The notes under the pieces: model-generated
The model's input: the letters and a program-made list of their open reading frames with translations, nothing else
What the model was told of the DNA's origin: nothing
The model's database searches: none
Shown: piece after piece, positions 11,834 through 25,486 of the stretch
Position numbering within the stretch: the first letter of the stretch is position 1
How the letters are laid out: the number at the start of each line of letters is the position of its first letter
Made by a program: the position numbers and the translations under genes
Source: Polytrichum commune
Taxonomy: Eukaryota > Streptophyta > Polytrichopsida > Polytrichales > Polytrichaceae
Length of the DNA stretch: 64,000 nt
Reading direction: 5' to 3'
Assembly: GCA_950295325.1 (NCBI GenBank)
Contig: OX485803.1
Span: 62,077,554-62,141,553, forward strand

Positions 11834-14800
11834 TTTTGGCCCATGTGATAGTGGGCATCACCCTAAACCAATATATACCTTTCATCCACGTAGATTACCA
11901 CCTAGTGGGTCACAAACCCCATGAGAATATTAGGTGGCAACTCATTTTGGGGTGCATGACCGCTTGAGGGTTTGAGATAATTTAACACCTTATATGGGAT
12001 CAAAGACCCCAAAGTAGTCTATTGAGGCAAACTTTGGTACAAATCAACAATAAACTTATAGGGGCAATCTCTTATTGCACTCCCAATGGCAGATGTTAAG
12101 AAATAAAAATTGTGGAGCAACTGGCCCCAACGATTGGGGACAACTGATTGATAGCTACGCATGAACCAATATAGTTTGAGAAATATCGGGTTGAAGCTTA
12201 AGAATTCATGAAAATTACCAATCATTCCAAAGGAATGTATAAAATATATCCCAAATCAATAAAGAAAAACCAAAAGATGTCAACATGCTACTAGTTGGAC
12301 TTGGAAACACTAAATTACAAAGGCCTTAAAGTGTCACTTTGAGAGTGTTGTGCAAAGTGTAAATTGTTAGAAGTGTCAAAATGATTGCAACAAATATCAT
12401 AGATTAGCGAACACGAGTTGGATTGAAGCAACTAAGTTTTAGCGCAAACAAAAGTTTGTATGAGTCCATGGTTAAATCAAAGAGGCCATTTTTTATTTGA
12501 GCCTTTCAATTCTAAGTCGGCGGGTGGGTGTTTTCTCATGTGTGCATGTAGAGTTCATCATGACAATATTATATCATTTGCTTGATTGTGTTTTCAGAAT
12601 TCAACATTTATTGATATTTATTTAACATCAAATATATAATTTTCATTTTTATCATGTTTTAATAGCTTAAAAATTAAAGTATTCATCAAGGATTCACATA
12701 TCTTTCATAAAACATATTAATATCATAAATATATCATAGGATCCTATGATAGAATTGAAACAACCAAAAAGTCCCTATTTTGAAAATATGTCCATATTTA
12801 CTTAAAGTCAACACGCGTCATTATTGGAACTAGATTACAGTACTTTGAGGCCTCATTACCTTAGGATATCAACCAATTATTGCCCAAAAATCTCCCCAAA
12901 CACTGAGCCAGGTTGCCCCACCAATTTGGAGTTACCCCGGGAAAATAATGGAGTATTTTAATTTGCCTTTGCCATTTGACTTATTGCAGCATGTGTGGGG
13001 GAGAGACATGTATGTAGGGTAGTAGCTAGCAACTCAAGACAATCACCTCAAGTGTGATGGAAACATGTGTCTACTCACTAGCTAGAAAACAAGCAAACAA
13101 CCCTTACCTATCATTATGAAGTGGTCCACAACACTCTCACAAGGGTTTGGCGGAGCGTTCGGTTGGGTTCGATATATACATGTCCGCTTGGTGACACCCG
13201 ACTTTCTATGATATGATTGGGTTGACAACAATTGACATTAGGCATGTGGACCTCATGTTTGTCACTCTTTCAGGGTTTTTGTGCAACTAGGGGTCATATA
13301 TGATCCCGAAATGCATTTATGAATTATATAGACATCTGAATTTGGGTGGTATACAACAAGGATTGTCATGAAGAATAACCACCAACTACATAATTTGTGT
13401 CACAATAAGATTGGATTATAAGCATATACATCATTCTAAATTCGATCGGGAACACAAATGAGAGGGCATATGTGATCCCTTTCAAAGGAAACGCAATCTT
13501 CACTTTGTTTCTTAATTTTATTTTTTTGCAAATCCAATTCAAATTATGAGTTTAAAAATGATACAATGTGTGATTCGTACTACAAACATGATCTTGATAC
13601 AATCGAGCTTGCATAATTCTATGTGGAGTCGGAAGGCCTTGGTATTTAAGGTATTTGACCTTCTTGCAAGGCAAGTTTTAGAGTCTTCAAATGGATGTAT
13701 GGATGTAAAGTTTGAATGACTTGCAACAACTTTCTCTTTTTAAATGTAAACAATACTCGAGGGTTAAAAGTCTTTCATCTTAGGTCTTACCAATTCTCAA
13801 AAGACTTCCTTTCACCTTTTGGGGTCAACTCCTAATTGCATACCATGGATAGACTAATTTTATTTGTGTCAACCATTTACATTCAATATGACCTAAATAT
13901 GGCATAGGTCTAGCCATCATGTATGCAAGGAGTCCGACATATTCATGCCATCTCAATATGTAGATTTGAGCGAACCAATGGAAAAGACAAATACAAAGGT
14001 ACATAACCATCCTAATCTGCAACCCTATTCTAAGGTCTACTTTCTACTTGGGTTGGATTGATGGCTAGCCCGATTTCTAAGAATTCCAACCAACACGATC
14101 GCTTGGCTTCACTGTATATGGTCCAAGGGCATTACACTAGGGTTGACCCTAAATATTTACTCATCCTATGTGGCGCCCTAGGTGGCAAAAAGTTGGTGCC
14201 AAATCTTAATTTGGGTTGGCTTGGAAAAGATCTGACAAGGTTTTCAAATGCCCAAGCTCTCAACATGGGCCAGATTGGCTCATCCACTTGATGATGAACA
14301 TCTCTAATGTCGATCCATGAGAAGTAAATTTTTTCACTAATCTTTCTCCTCAAAAACACTAGGACCTAAAATTGGGCCTCGTCACATCACATGTGACAAA
14401 TTTGGGCTTGAAATTTTTTTATAAGATTGAGCCAAATCGAGGGCTTAAATGCTCTAAAATTGGGCCGGTCCTCGAGCTGGCCCCATGCTCTATACAAAGT
14501 CACCCTAAATATAGATGTAAGATTGACCATATTCATCAAAACATATTCAACCGATAGCTCTACATGTACGTTCGAGGGTTTATCTAGTCCGGGGTCTAGT
14601 GCATGTAATTGCATTCACTTGGCCCGTAGCCTTGACAAGCTCCATTACACACCGAACTTAATAGGCGCTCTTACCTTGATTTTTACAAGAAGAAAAGATG
14701 TATTTGGTGTTTTCACCGTTGTGAATTTATGATATTGCTTTATCTTTAAGGTGTTGTAATTCCATACGTGATCACGGAGTGGACCTTACATAAATTTAGG

Positions 14801-15083
14801 GGGAGCTCAAAGGATATCGCCTTGTTTCAAAGCAACGATCGGGAAGATTTTTGGGCATGCATAATCAATTGAGATCCTAGTGTTTGCAAGTCCAACCAAT
14901 TACATGTTGACATCCTTCGGATTTCCCTTCATTAAATTGGGGTACATAGTTCCATAGATTCCTCTAAAATGAACGGTAATTTTCTAGCAGTCTTGATGAA
15001 CTTCAACCGGTTATTTCTCAAACTCAACCAGTTCATCTGCAACTAACTACACAAAAGATGATATTTAGTGTTTGATTATATGT
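11834..15083. other. Intergenic DNA, no gene seen
   Basis: AT-rich in 12560-12800. Open frames at 14058-14732 on both strands reach ~101 codons but carry no recognisable domain. No transposon ends were identified. Confidence 0.5.
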
Positions 15084-15360
15084 AGTGTTGTTACCACCCT
15101 ACCATGCTCAACACTAATTTTCAATTCTTTGACAATTAGTGTTAGACATAAATGTGCCGCTACCTTCTCTATTGCCACCTCCCTTATTATTTCCTTTTTC
15201 TCATATCCTTACTAACACTAAATTCATACACGTAACTTCCACATATTACCATAATTGATAGTTAGTGTTCGAGTTTACATTTAATGTTACTTACTTTCAT
15301 AGGGTTATTGATGTTTCGTGTATGCGTTTGTATTTCGTGTATCAAACATTGAATAGATCA
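15084..15360 (+). repeat. Dispersed repeat, family B, copy 2 (uninterrupted)
   Basis: Same family and orientation as 6458-6722. At the place where copy 1 carries the 355 bp MITE, this copy reads straight through (TCAAACATTGAATAG), giving a paralogous empty site. Identity is roughly 80% by eye. Confidence 0.7.
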
Positions 15361-16431
15361 TATTTTGTGTACCGGTTTCCTCATTATTTTGTTGAAATTA
15401 GGTCTACAATTAATCCAAATACCCCTTGTATGATTGGACGGAAGGTGCACTATTGGAATCAAGTTCTAGGAATATCACTCATCCCATCTACTATTTTGTA
15501 TGATTGCATTGGGCAAAAAGTGCATTGTATAATATCATATAATACCATATAATGCCACGTTGTATTATACACAACATACAATCAGTCGTAACCTTCAATT
15601 CATGACATGCTAAACACTTACAATACGGAGATTTGCTGCCCTCCGGCTTGAATACGACCCCAAAGTGATTTCGTGATTCACATTTGTTCTTTCCCATCAT
15701 TGATACACACGGGGCGACCTCACCATTGCAAACAAAACGATAAAGAAAACACGGAGTGTGTATTGCATATTTACCAATTATACAAATATAAACGGATTTG
15801 AGGGTGGTATAATATTGTGATATAATACCACGGGTATTATACCGATGTTAACTATACACACCAATAATCCCGTCACTAGTATGACCCAGGTGGCTTAGCA
15901 TGATGTCAGCCACAGACCCCCACCCTTGTGCGTCGTAATCCGGGTGAGAGCCTATGGCTCACATGTACTTGTATGACTTCCTTTAGCTCTTGGAATCAAG
16001 CTCCCAATGCTCCATCCAAATAAATATAAAACACACAACTTCTATTCAAATGGTACGAGGTCTAAGTATTTAGAAATACTCATCCCCCTCATAGTCATTG
16101 CATAACATGATCACTCATCTCATCTTCACATCGCTCTTAAACCCTAAACCCCACCACAATAAGCTCTTCTAAACTTGGGTTAGGGTAAACACCAAGTGAA
16201 CATCCAGGTGCTAACCAACTTCCCACTACAATTTAACTGATTAATCTGCCCACCCCAAGTTCAATTCTAAGGCACGCCTCCCTCAAACATTCTAACTTCA
16301 ATTCAATTGCCCAATGCCCATCTACTGCTAACTCACAACCCCTAAGTACTGCTCGAGAATGACTCCTCCTACACCTGCCCCCAATTGCATCCAGCAACAT
16401 TGATGCATGACGGCAACCTTCCCGGTTTCCT
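15361..16431. other. Intergenic DNA leading into the satellite array
   Basis: No gene seen. Several short imperfect palindromes built on GGTATTATA/TATAATACC lie at ~15530-15850. The last ~200 bp before 16432 shows partial resemblance to the tandem unit that follows and may be its decayed edge. Confidence 0.45.
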
Positions 16432-17650
16432 CGCTCTGTAGATGCTGCCACAAAATTAGCCCCAACGCTCCTGGTTTTCGACGTCAAAGTAGTGGACAAT
16501 TTCATCGAACCAGATGGCCTTCTCTTCTCGAAACAGCTTCATTTTCCAATCCTTGCACACAGACAGACTCCATAATTCATGAACCCTAAATCTCAGCTCA
16601 ACAGAATCTAGCTGGGCACCTCCTCGCGTTGGAAGTCATCACCCCTTCTGTCCGCTGATTCCAGATGTTGCTTGCTCTGTAGATGCTGCCACAAAATTAG
16701 CCCCCACGCTCCTGGTTTTCGACGTCAAAGTAGTGGACAATTTCATCGAACCAGCATGGCCTTCCCTTCTCGAAACAGCTTCATTTTCCAATCCTTGCAC
16801 ACAGACAGACTCCATAATTCATGAACCCTAAATCTCAGCTCAACAGAATCTAGCTGGGCACCTCCTCGCGTTGGAAGTCATCACCCCTTCTGTCCGCTGA
16901 TTCCAGATGTTGCCTGCTCTGTAGATGCTGCCACAAAATTAGCCCCCACGCTCCTGGTTTTCGACGTCAAAGTAGTGGACAATTTCATCGAACCAGCATG
17001 GCCTTCCCTTCTCGAAACAGCTTCATTTTCCAATCCTTGCACACAGACAGACTCCATAATTCATGAACCCTAAATCTCAGCTCAGCAGAATCTAGCTGGG
17101 CACCTCCTCGCGTTGGAGGTCATCACCCCTTCTGTCCACTCGCTGATTCCAGATGTTGCCTGCTCTGTAGATGCTGCCACAAAATTAGCCCCCACGCTCC
17201 TGGTTTTCGACGTCAAAGTAGTGGACAATTTCATCGAACCAGCATGGCCTTCCCTTCTCGAAACAGCTTCATTTTCCAATCCTTGCACACAGACAGACTC
17301 CATAATTCATGAACCCTAAATCTCAGCTCAGCAGAATCTAGCTGGGCACCTCCTCGCGTTGGAGGTCATCACCCCTTCTGTCCACTCGCTGATTCCAGAT
17401 GTTGCCTGCTCTGTAGATGCTGCCACAAAATTAGCCCCCACGCTCCTGGTTTTCGACGTCAAAGTAGTGGACAATTTCATCGAACCAGCATGGCCTTCCC
17501 TTCTCGAAACAGCTTCATTTTCCAATCCTTGCACACAGACAGACTCCATCATTCATGAACCCTAAATCTCAGCTCAGCAGAATCTAGCTGCCTCCTCGCG
17601 TTGGAGGTCATCACCCCTTCTGTCCGCTCGCTGATTCCAGATGTTGCCTT
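16432..17650. repeat. Tandem array, five ~241-246 bp units
   Basis: The landmark GCTCTGTAGATGCTGCC recurs at about 16433, 16674, 16916, 17162 and 17408, giving spacings of 241, 242, 246 and 246 bp. Units 4 and 5 share a 4 bp addition (TCCACTCGCTG instead of TCCGCTG) and are nearly identical. They are therefore the youngest duplication. Unit 1 is the most diverged. The array stops at 17650 after a partial unit. Open frames of 68 codons (plus) and 73-74 codons (minus) repeat in each late unit, but they follow from the sequence conservation alone. The unit includes GAACCCTAAATCT, a telo-box-like string seen in plant gene leaders, so the unit could derive from a gene 5' region. Confidence 0.92.
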
Positions 17651-17805
17651 TCGTGTTCGTTTTCCTGCCAATCATGCTGCCCAAAAATGCCTTGCCGCAA
17701 CTCTCTCTCTTCAATTCAAACCACGGTGTTCGGTAAATCTGTAGTGATAGTCTTCACGAGGTAAAACCGTTTGGCCGGCGGCCGCTTCGCCTCCAGTCAC
17801 CCTCA

Positions 17806-18303
17806 GGGCCACTTCACACACGAGCCTGAGAGCCCGTGACCACTACATTTCAAGCACTCTCGTTGGTGGAAAAGGCGGAGCCGGTCCAAGTTCACTTCAC
17901 ACTACACTTGAGGGACCAACGGAGTATGTGAATGCAAGATGGATGTAAAGTCTACATGGATTCCTTCATGGCATTGAATGGATCATGTTTCATGGTCACT
18001 TGGACTATTTCCAAAAACCGCCTCTTGGAGGTAGGCCTAACACAAAATTGGGAGACCATGGCACTCCGAACGCTCATAACCATTGATTTATTCTATTTTA
18101 TCATGTGTGAGGATCCGCATGAATAGACATTCGTTGAAATAGCATTTGGTTGAGGACCCGGTCACATATGACTTCACACTACACTTGAGGGTCCGTGATC
18201 ACACTACATGATTTTGGATGTGTCTTGGGACGGCCTTTGGACTCTCTTTTTGGGCTCTCACAATTTCCTGGTCACGGCTCTTGGCTCGTGTGTGAAGTGG
18301 CCC
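17806..18303. mobile_element. MITE, Harbinger-like, 498 bp
   Basis: Terminal inverted repeats begin GGGCCACTTCACACACGAGC and continue imperfectly for about 35 bp. The target duplication is an exact TCA on each side (17803-17805 and 18304-18306). The interior has further CACTTCACACTACACTTGAG words at ~17887 and ~18170, so the element may itself contain an inner repeat pair. No transposase is present. It sits 155 bp past the tandem array. Confidence 0.87.
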
Positions 18304-18306
18304 TCA

Positions 18307-19844
18307 TTCTCCCTTACATTGTGGCATTCTTCCCAGCAGCCTCGCATTAGCCCTAATCCTCCCTGTTCTCCTTTCTCTAGCCGCCAGCAGCCTGTATGTG
18401 TTGCCCTTCTCCACTCCACTCCGCTCAGCTTCTGACTTGGCTTCCATGGCCAATGCTTCATTTCCCCGAATTACCCAATATCTATCCTCTCACCTCAACC
18501 TAGCTAGTGACCTGGGCGATCCAGCCCCGCCCCAGCTGCCAAACCGTATTCAATTCATGTTTCCTTGCCCTCTATTCGATAGGGCTCCGCCCTGCCTGCA
18601 TCAGACCACCCAGGTTGCGAGAGAGAGAGAGAGACCGGGGAGGGAGCCGCAGAGCCTAACTAGTAACCACCTCCCGATCCCAAGCCCCGGATTCTTCTAG
18701 GGTCACCAGTGCCCCCCCCCCTTAAACAAACACTAACTAATCCTATTCACGTCAATAAAAACCCAGATTGCAAGGCTTCAACCCTTTAAAACTTCAAACT
18801 CCAATTAACTAACTTATAAGTAAATCCTTTTAACCTACAAATGCTAAAGCGCTACCATCCTAGTCTTACGTTGAATCCTAATCACACTGGAAGTCTTCAC
18901 TCTTTTTATTTATGTTTTAGAATAAATGCAATAATATAAAAGCCTACATTTTAATAAACTTAACGGATTAAGAACACGTACATGTGGGCACAGCTTTGGG
19001 CTCACACATGAGATTTTCTATGGGAATTGGGTTAAGGACATGGGTTGAAGTCACTTTCTTGAGGCCTTTTTTTAGTAAAAAAAAAGGAAAAAAAAAGTTA
19101 TGATTATTGTGGATCATTACACTGTGATCTAACTAACTTTACAACCACCGTGGGGGATATGATACGCGTGTTGTTGAGACTCTCACATTGCAAAACAATC
19201 TATTTTTGGGAAGAAAACTAGAAACGTATGATGTTGAAATTTCAACACGTACTCCGAGAAGCAATGTAGTCGAACTATCCCACTCCATATCCATATGTGA
19301 ATAACATAACATGATGTATATGCAACAAAAGAACGTGTTTATAATAAAAGGTGTAGCTCTTTACTTCCAAAGTTGATTCATGTGGGCCAAATAGAACAAC
19401 ATGGTGTCCCAAAATTCACGTGGAATAATAAAGATATGACTAATAGTACCCAATTTGCACGGATGTTTGACAAACACGAGTCTAATATGACTTTCAGTGG
19501 TAGTAGGTGCATAGAGTATTAAAGCAAGTTTGTCATGTCGAGTCAATGAACTCATCGATAAACTCATGAAGGACTCACTTACACCCTTGTTTTCTTGAAG
19601 TCTTGCATTCCTACTCCAAGAATCTTCAATCACTTAAAAGGTGAAAAAGAAACCATTTGCCCTTGCATCACTTTTAGAGTTTATGAGAGTTATCCATAAA
19701 GTCCCTCAAAAGAAGGTCAAAACCGTGGATTTGATCTCTCTTTGAGAAAACTTTTTATTAAGAGCTCCTTAGTTCGTTGTGTATTGGAGCCTCTTTTGAA
19801 AATTTTAGGTGAAATTTTCGGGATTTTTTTTTTTTTTTCCATTT
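18307..19844. other. Intergenic DNA; C/T-rich stretch at 18340-18720
   Basis: 18340-18720 is C/T-rich, with a 100-codon open frame (18398-18700, plus), a short (GA)n and a run of C at ~18710. It resembles a gene leader in composition, but no downstream exon, motif or splice chain could be followed. No gene is called. The rest is AT-rich and featureless. Confidence 0.45.
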
Positions 19845-20110
19845 CTCAAACTTTGAGAGAATTTTAATATCTAAAACAGGGTATGCGCACGGGACCCGCT
19901 GCCCTACATACCTAATCGGCCTATGCAGAACTAGCTTGGCCCACCCATTCTAGCGAGACAAGCAAAAAAATCGGTTTTGAATAGTCTGACACTGCTCTTT
20001 ACGTATAGTAGTTTGAGCGTGAACAAACTTGGATAACTTTGTGTTAATTCTCATAGAGTCGGGGTTTGGGTCTAAACCAACGGTTCCAACTACTTGACTT
20101 TATGAATAAC
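19845..20110 (+). repeat. Dispersed repeat, family A, copy 2
   Basis: Matches 4668-4950 in the same orientation, with the same order of conserved blocks. It is preceded by a run of T at ~19827. Unknown superfamily, no coding capacity. Confidence 0.65.
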
Positions 20111-23100
20111 TCTATTGCATGAGTGAATGCCTTCGAATTTTCATGACATGGTCAATTTGGATGTTCAAATCACCAAAGGGCCAATGCTAGAATGAGATTG
20201 GAGTTCGATTTGGCTTCAATTTCAACAACTTTGTAATCACACATTCCAATTATTTCAACTAGGTTCTTTTGGGTTTATGACAACATCTATCCAAACAAGT
20301 AATTTCCCAAACGGTTTATTTGTCAAACGACATACATGTGGATTGATGAGGGCGGCCTTGAGTGTACTACAAGAGGCTGATAGCATGTTGTTCAGAAAAT
20401 AATAATAAAACGATGAAGTCTAATCTTTGGGGAAATTATTGGGTAAGACGGCCCAAACGTACGGAAAAATAATCATCAAAATGTCTGAATATTAGGAATT
20501 TTGGTGCATTCAAAACTTGGGCATTCAAAACTTCAATGTCACTTGCAACGCTCGATAATCTCCCGCCCTTGTCAATGGGACGGAACGTGCGACTGAGTTG
20601 CCTCTGCTTCTGCTTCGTAGTCATGCTTATAAATTCTCCAAAACAACTTCTACCAAATATGAGCACAAAATGACAAAAAAAGAAAGAAGACCATTCACCA
20701 CCCTAATTAGCACACTAAGAAGGCTTAACCAAAACTCTTAACTATTAACATCCCACACTTAGCATCCATGAATAAATCTATACACAGATTTTGTATGTAG
20801 AACATGTTATGTGCTTGAATATTTAAATATACGTGTATACATATCTATCCAAGCTTTCATTAAAAAAATTTACGGACCGCCTTAGCACTTTTCCAAATTC
20901 AATTAATTATTTCGTATTCTTTGCCGACAAGCTATCAACCTACGGTAGCATATATGGCTATTTAGATCTCGTTTTTGTAGTTGATGTACGGAAGCGTGTA
21001 AACAATATTCACTTGAGACTCAAACGAGGTGCCCACTTTGAATGGCATGAAGACACACGTGTGTGTGTATATGAAGTACAAAATACACATGCAAATCTAT
21101 GTTGAGAATATTCCCTAAATTATAACGGCCCGGGGAGGGGGTCGGGTGTAGTGTTTTCCAAACACACCTACTCCGGTGGGTCCATTTTCCGTTGAACTCT
21201 CACACTCTTTATGCATCACTTCCCTTCCCCCAAGCTTGATCCGGCTTTTGTGGCCAAACCCGATTGGCCCTTCCCTTCCACCAAAGCGAGGAACTTTTCC
21301 TTTGGACATGGAACCCAAACAATGGATACTACACACTTACCCTTAAAGTAGTTGACACGTTCCGTTAGCATATCTTAACAATACTTAGTGTGGCGAGAAT
21401 ACGGCATCTTTCGTGTGGCCATGAGGAGGAACAAAATTTTAACCCATGTGTTGTATTCATTCCCTCGTGATTGGTGTACTAGATACAAGAAAACTATATG
21501 GAATCGCGATCGCTCACTTAGTTTGATTCTTCTCACATCCCGGTAGTTATCTATGGTAAGAAAAGAAAAAAGTAACACTCGTATCCAGGTACTGGCATGA
21601 ATGTCAGCCCGTTAGCCTGTTGTTGATCACGGTTGTCCGTGATGCATTATGTATGATAACATGTTTGTGTCACCCATGGATGGCTTACGGTCGTGTCTAC
21701 TTGGTGCCCGCCCCCGAAGCTTTGCATGTTCGTTATCATAACTGGTTGTACCCTTGCTTACAAATGCATTCCTTAACCTCATTGTTTTTCCATCGGTATT
21801 AGGAAGTTGTTTCAAGGGTTTTAGCATTGGTGTTAGGATATGATTTAGAACCTTGAAATACGGATGCATGGACGACATCTTAACCCTTAAATGGTGTTGG
21901 CTAGTCACTGGGTGTTGATTAATTGAAAGTGAATTGACTTAAGATGCATGACTTTCGATTCTCAAACATTTTCTTCTTTCAAGAACCATACGGTTGATAT
22001 ATAGAATTTACATCTTCACATAGAAGGTAGAGCATTAGATTGCTCGTAGTAGATAGAAATGTAATGAAAGAGGCGAAGCAAGGAGAGCATGAGACCATCT
22101 CACTCCAAGCATTATTCAATTGCCTTTGTGTATGTGCAATATGCTCGTGCAATCTCATCTCTAGTCTTCTCGACTTCCAATACTTTACATGGCATGATCC
22201 ATGGGTAAAAGTTTGATGATAAATAGTCAAAACAAATCTCATATCAAAGTAATATAAAATGGAATTGCGTCCTAAGGCTCATGTACAAATTATGTAGAAC
22301 ACAGTTGGAAGTATGGAATAAAGTACGATCATGTTCATAATGGGTGGCCAAGATTATAAGATATTGCATCAAATCATATGTTGTACTCCTTCACGTAGTT
22401 TATCATATTTGTACCCTAATGCAATCTACTTCTCTAATCGGAGAATTTCGCGGGAAGGATGAAGCTATCTTGAAAAAAAAAAAGTATGATTTTCGTTTTC
22501 AAAAATCATTGAAAATGAAGTTAACATCAAGAAACTTTCAATCCTTCTTGTCTCCGGGCCCCACCGTGGCCTCGGAAATGTTTCAAGATTCACACTCAAA
22601 GGGTTGAGAGGCCCCATGGAGTCTTTACATGCACATATTCCCACCGCCTAAAATGGCTTTGACCGTTGAACTATTAGAGACGGGCCCTACATAAAATATC
22701 TTTATGCTTTATGGTGAAGGTCTTTCATGGTGAAATGATTCAATACGTAGAGATATGTCCGTAGAAATAGAGCAATTCCTTTCACATACAAAGGTTTCTA
22801 GCGTACTTTTGGTGGTCCTTCCCAAAGAGTCTCGCCCAAGTAACAATCGTGGTTGTGGGGAGGAGCATTCATGTAGCATTGTTCAAAATTCATTAAAAAA
22901 TTCCTTGAATCAATGCACTTCGACCCGTCCTAGATTGTTGCAGTTTAATCCAATTTATGAATTCAAAAACTTATCATGCTAAAAATGCAAAACCCTAATG
23001 GGGAAAAACCAAATCCTAGTCTTTGTTTATATGCCCCATTGCCAACTTTCTTCTTCTTCTTGGTTTATTTTATTTCATTCTAGGTTTTGGTTTTGGTGTG

Positions 23101-24626
23101 TGTGTGCCTGTTCATTCCTCCTCCCTTGTTGGGAGGGGGGAAGCTATGTATTGCCCACAATTCAATTCGGCCGATCAAGAGGAAACGTGGAATGATATAT
23201 CTAAAACACAAAAGGTTCTAAATCAACCAAGTCCACTGTGACATAATTTGAATGGATTGGGTTGTTTGTCTTGTTTATTATCGCGTCCATCCTTATATTT
23301 GGGTGTCGGTTCCGAACACTCAACCACATGAGATGCACTGAATACCTTGCCCCCTCTCATGTTTGTTGGAAATTAGTTTCATTGGATCCTATTAAACTGA
23401 GTCGGGGTACGTGGCCTTGATTTAGACGTCCAATTCGATAAACATAGAAACCATCGACGCTACAAAACCATATTTAGGGTTTTCACCCTCCTCCACAATA
23501 AGTTAGGTTCCACTAGAAGTCTACAAAGAGAGTGAGAGAGAGAGAGAGAGAGGATTATTGCATTCAACCATACCTCCTAATTGTCTAGCATAATAAAAAC
23601 CTTAACCCTTATGACCGATTCATCTCAACGAGTTGGACCCTACCGATTTGAGGTCTTTAATGCTCATCCCGGTGTCAAATGAACCCAAACAACATCCTAT
23701 AGACTATATACACAATTTCAAGGTTTGTTTTTGTTATGTTGGATGAAATGAGCGGTACTCTTGTGTGCGTATTTGAAGAATTTTGAATCCCGCGCCTCCG
23801 GGATCTTCTACTACAAGAATACTCTACGACCACCTTCATTCCTATAAGAATCCCGAACTTGTATTTACTACCCTCAAAGGGTCGAATGGATACAATACAC
23901 ACACAAACTTAATATACTCACATGGAGTCCCCACTACTACCTCAAACAACATATTATAATGGTACCCTTCACAAGGCCAGTTGTTCGTCCCGTTCCATAG
24001 ATAGCCGATTGACTTGCATTCTTTAATCCCAAGACTTGCAATCTCCACAAACGGATACCAAACATTTCAAACACTCGTAACCCACGTGAAAAAAAAAAGT
24101 GTAGAATATGGTATAGTACTCCCCGATGCATGTTTCATCCAAACTATTGCACAATCCTTTTACTTCACCTCACATTGACGAAGGGGTAAAAGCGGACACC
24201 ATTGGCCCCAACTAAGCTTAGCCCGTCGAGTCTCGTAACATGTTTACCTTATTAATCACACGACTAGTAGTACGAGGCGATCGACACGTGCCTTGGATTA
24301 CGCCACTCGTCGTTTTCCTCGAAATTTTGGAGTTCGAGTGAATATGCGTCGTTATTGTCGTATGCGATGATATGATTCTCGTATTCTTCTTGGATGATTG
24401 TATTGGGTCTCCCCAATCACGTTGACTATATAAACATTGACTAACACGCAATTCAACCTCTTTTTTAAACACATGTGTGTTTTTGGGTGTTTGTTGGCTC
24501 TGTCTGTAGGACACAGACTATGCATCAACTTCTTCGTTTCAAGAGCAAATTTCCTAACCACTTTGCGTTCACACTTGAACGTTACTTGTTCTTGTTATTT
24601 TGGTCCACTTTATTTAATGTGGACTC
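20111..24626. other. Intergenic DNA, no gene seen
   Basis: No open frame exceeds 98 codons, and none has a motif. A (GA)n block lies at 23527-23552. No terminal inverted repeats or retroelement motifs were recognised. Confidence 0.5.
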
Positions 24627-24669
24627 CCTCTCTCTCTCTCTCTTCATATATATATATATATATATATAT
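24627..24669. repeat. Compound microsatellite (CT)n-(TA)n
   Basis: A (CT)n tract of about 8 units is followed by about 12 TA units. The open frames crossing it owe their length to the repeat. Confidence 0.9.
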
Positions 24670-24911
24670 TGAGTTGAATGCATTGAATGCATTGAAAGAA
24701 ATCTAGTTAACTTTTTTTCTGGTGATAAATGAGTAGCTTCAATCCTTGACCCGCATTTAAGAAGAAGGTGCACAAAATCCAAGAAAGGTTTGGTATAGTG
24801 AATAAACATGGACTGGCATGAGCAAAGTGGACAACTACAATTGTACTCTTTCGTAGTAAAGGACAGAGCCTCACGGTTCTACCGTTTTCTTGTTTTTAGA
24901 TCTTACGTTTA

Positions 24912-25483
24912 GGGCATGTTTACAGTATAGGTCATGAAGTCGGACACTGGGAGATGGGCTTTTTTCATAGTCCGACTTCATGGTCTGACTTCCATGGTCC
25001 GATTTCTTAAAACATCAATTTACAAAGCATGTGGGTCCTCACTAGGTGTAGACTAAAAATGTGGACCAAGAGGAATGACCATGCACGAAAAAGAGAACGT
25101 GTTGATATTTTAAAAATACATGTTCAAAACAAGAATTAAGAAAAAAACTCAAATTTGACCATTCTTTTGTCTTCTCTTCTCTTCGTCTTCTCTTTCCTCA
25201 AAAAAAAAAAAACATTAAAATATGATGGTAACAATATTACTCTGCCATGGGCCCTTGCCTTTTTCTACCATAATATTTATGTGCCTCTCCCACCGCAAAA
25301 CATGTTGGACCATGTCAGTGGATAAGGCCTTTAAATATGTCTAGTGGGGACCTCGAACTCCATGGTCACTTTGACATTTATTCCCTAGTGTAAACTGAAG
25401 TGGTCCCGAGACCAGTTCAACAATCGATCACATGTTTTACAGGGCCTTGGGACGACTTCATGGTCCATGGTGTAAACAACCCC
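24912..25483. mobile_element. MITE-like element with related ends, 572 bp
   Basis: The left end GGGCATGTTTACAGTATAGG and the complement of the right end GGGTTGTTTACACCATGGAC pair over ~30 bp with several mismatches, both leading into CATGAAGTCG. Flanking triplets are TTA (24909-24911) and TTG (25484-25486), consistent with a decayed 3 bp duplication. Internal TCATGGTCCGACTT words are repeated. It is diverged, so older than the copy at 6726. Confidence 0.72.
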
Positions 25484-25486
25484 TTG

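Noticed and set aside
16432-17650. CRISPR-like array
   Set aside because: Whole units of ~245 bp are repeated without distinct spacers, in a plant nuclear setting. It is an ordinary tandem repeat.
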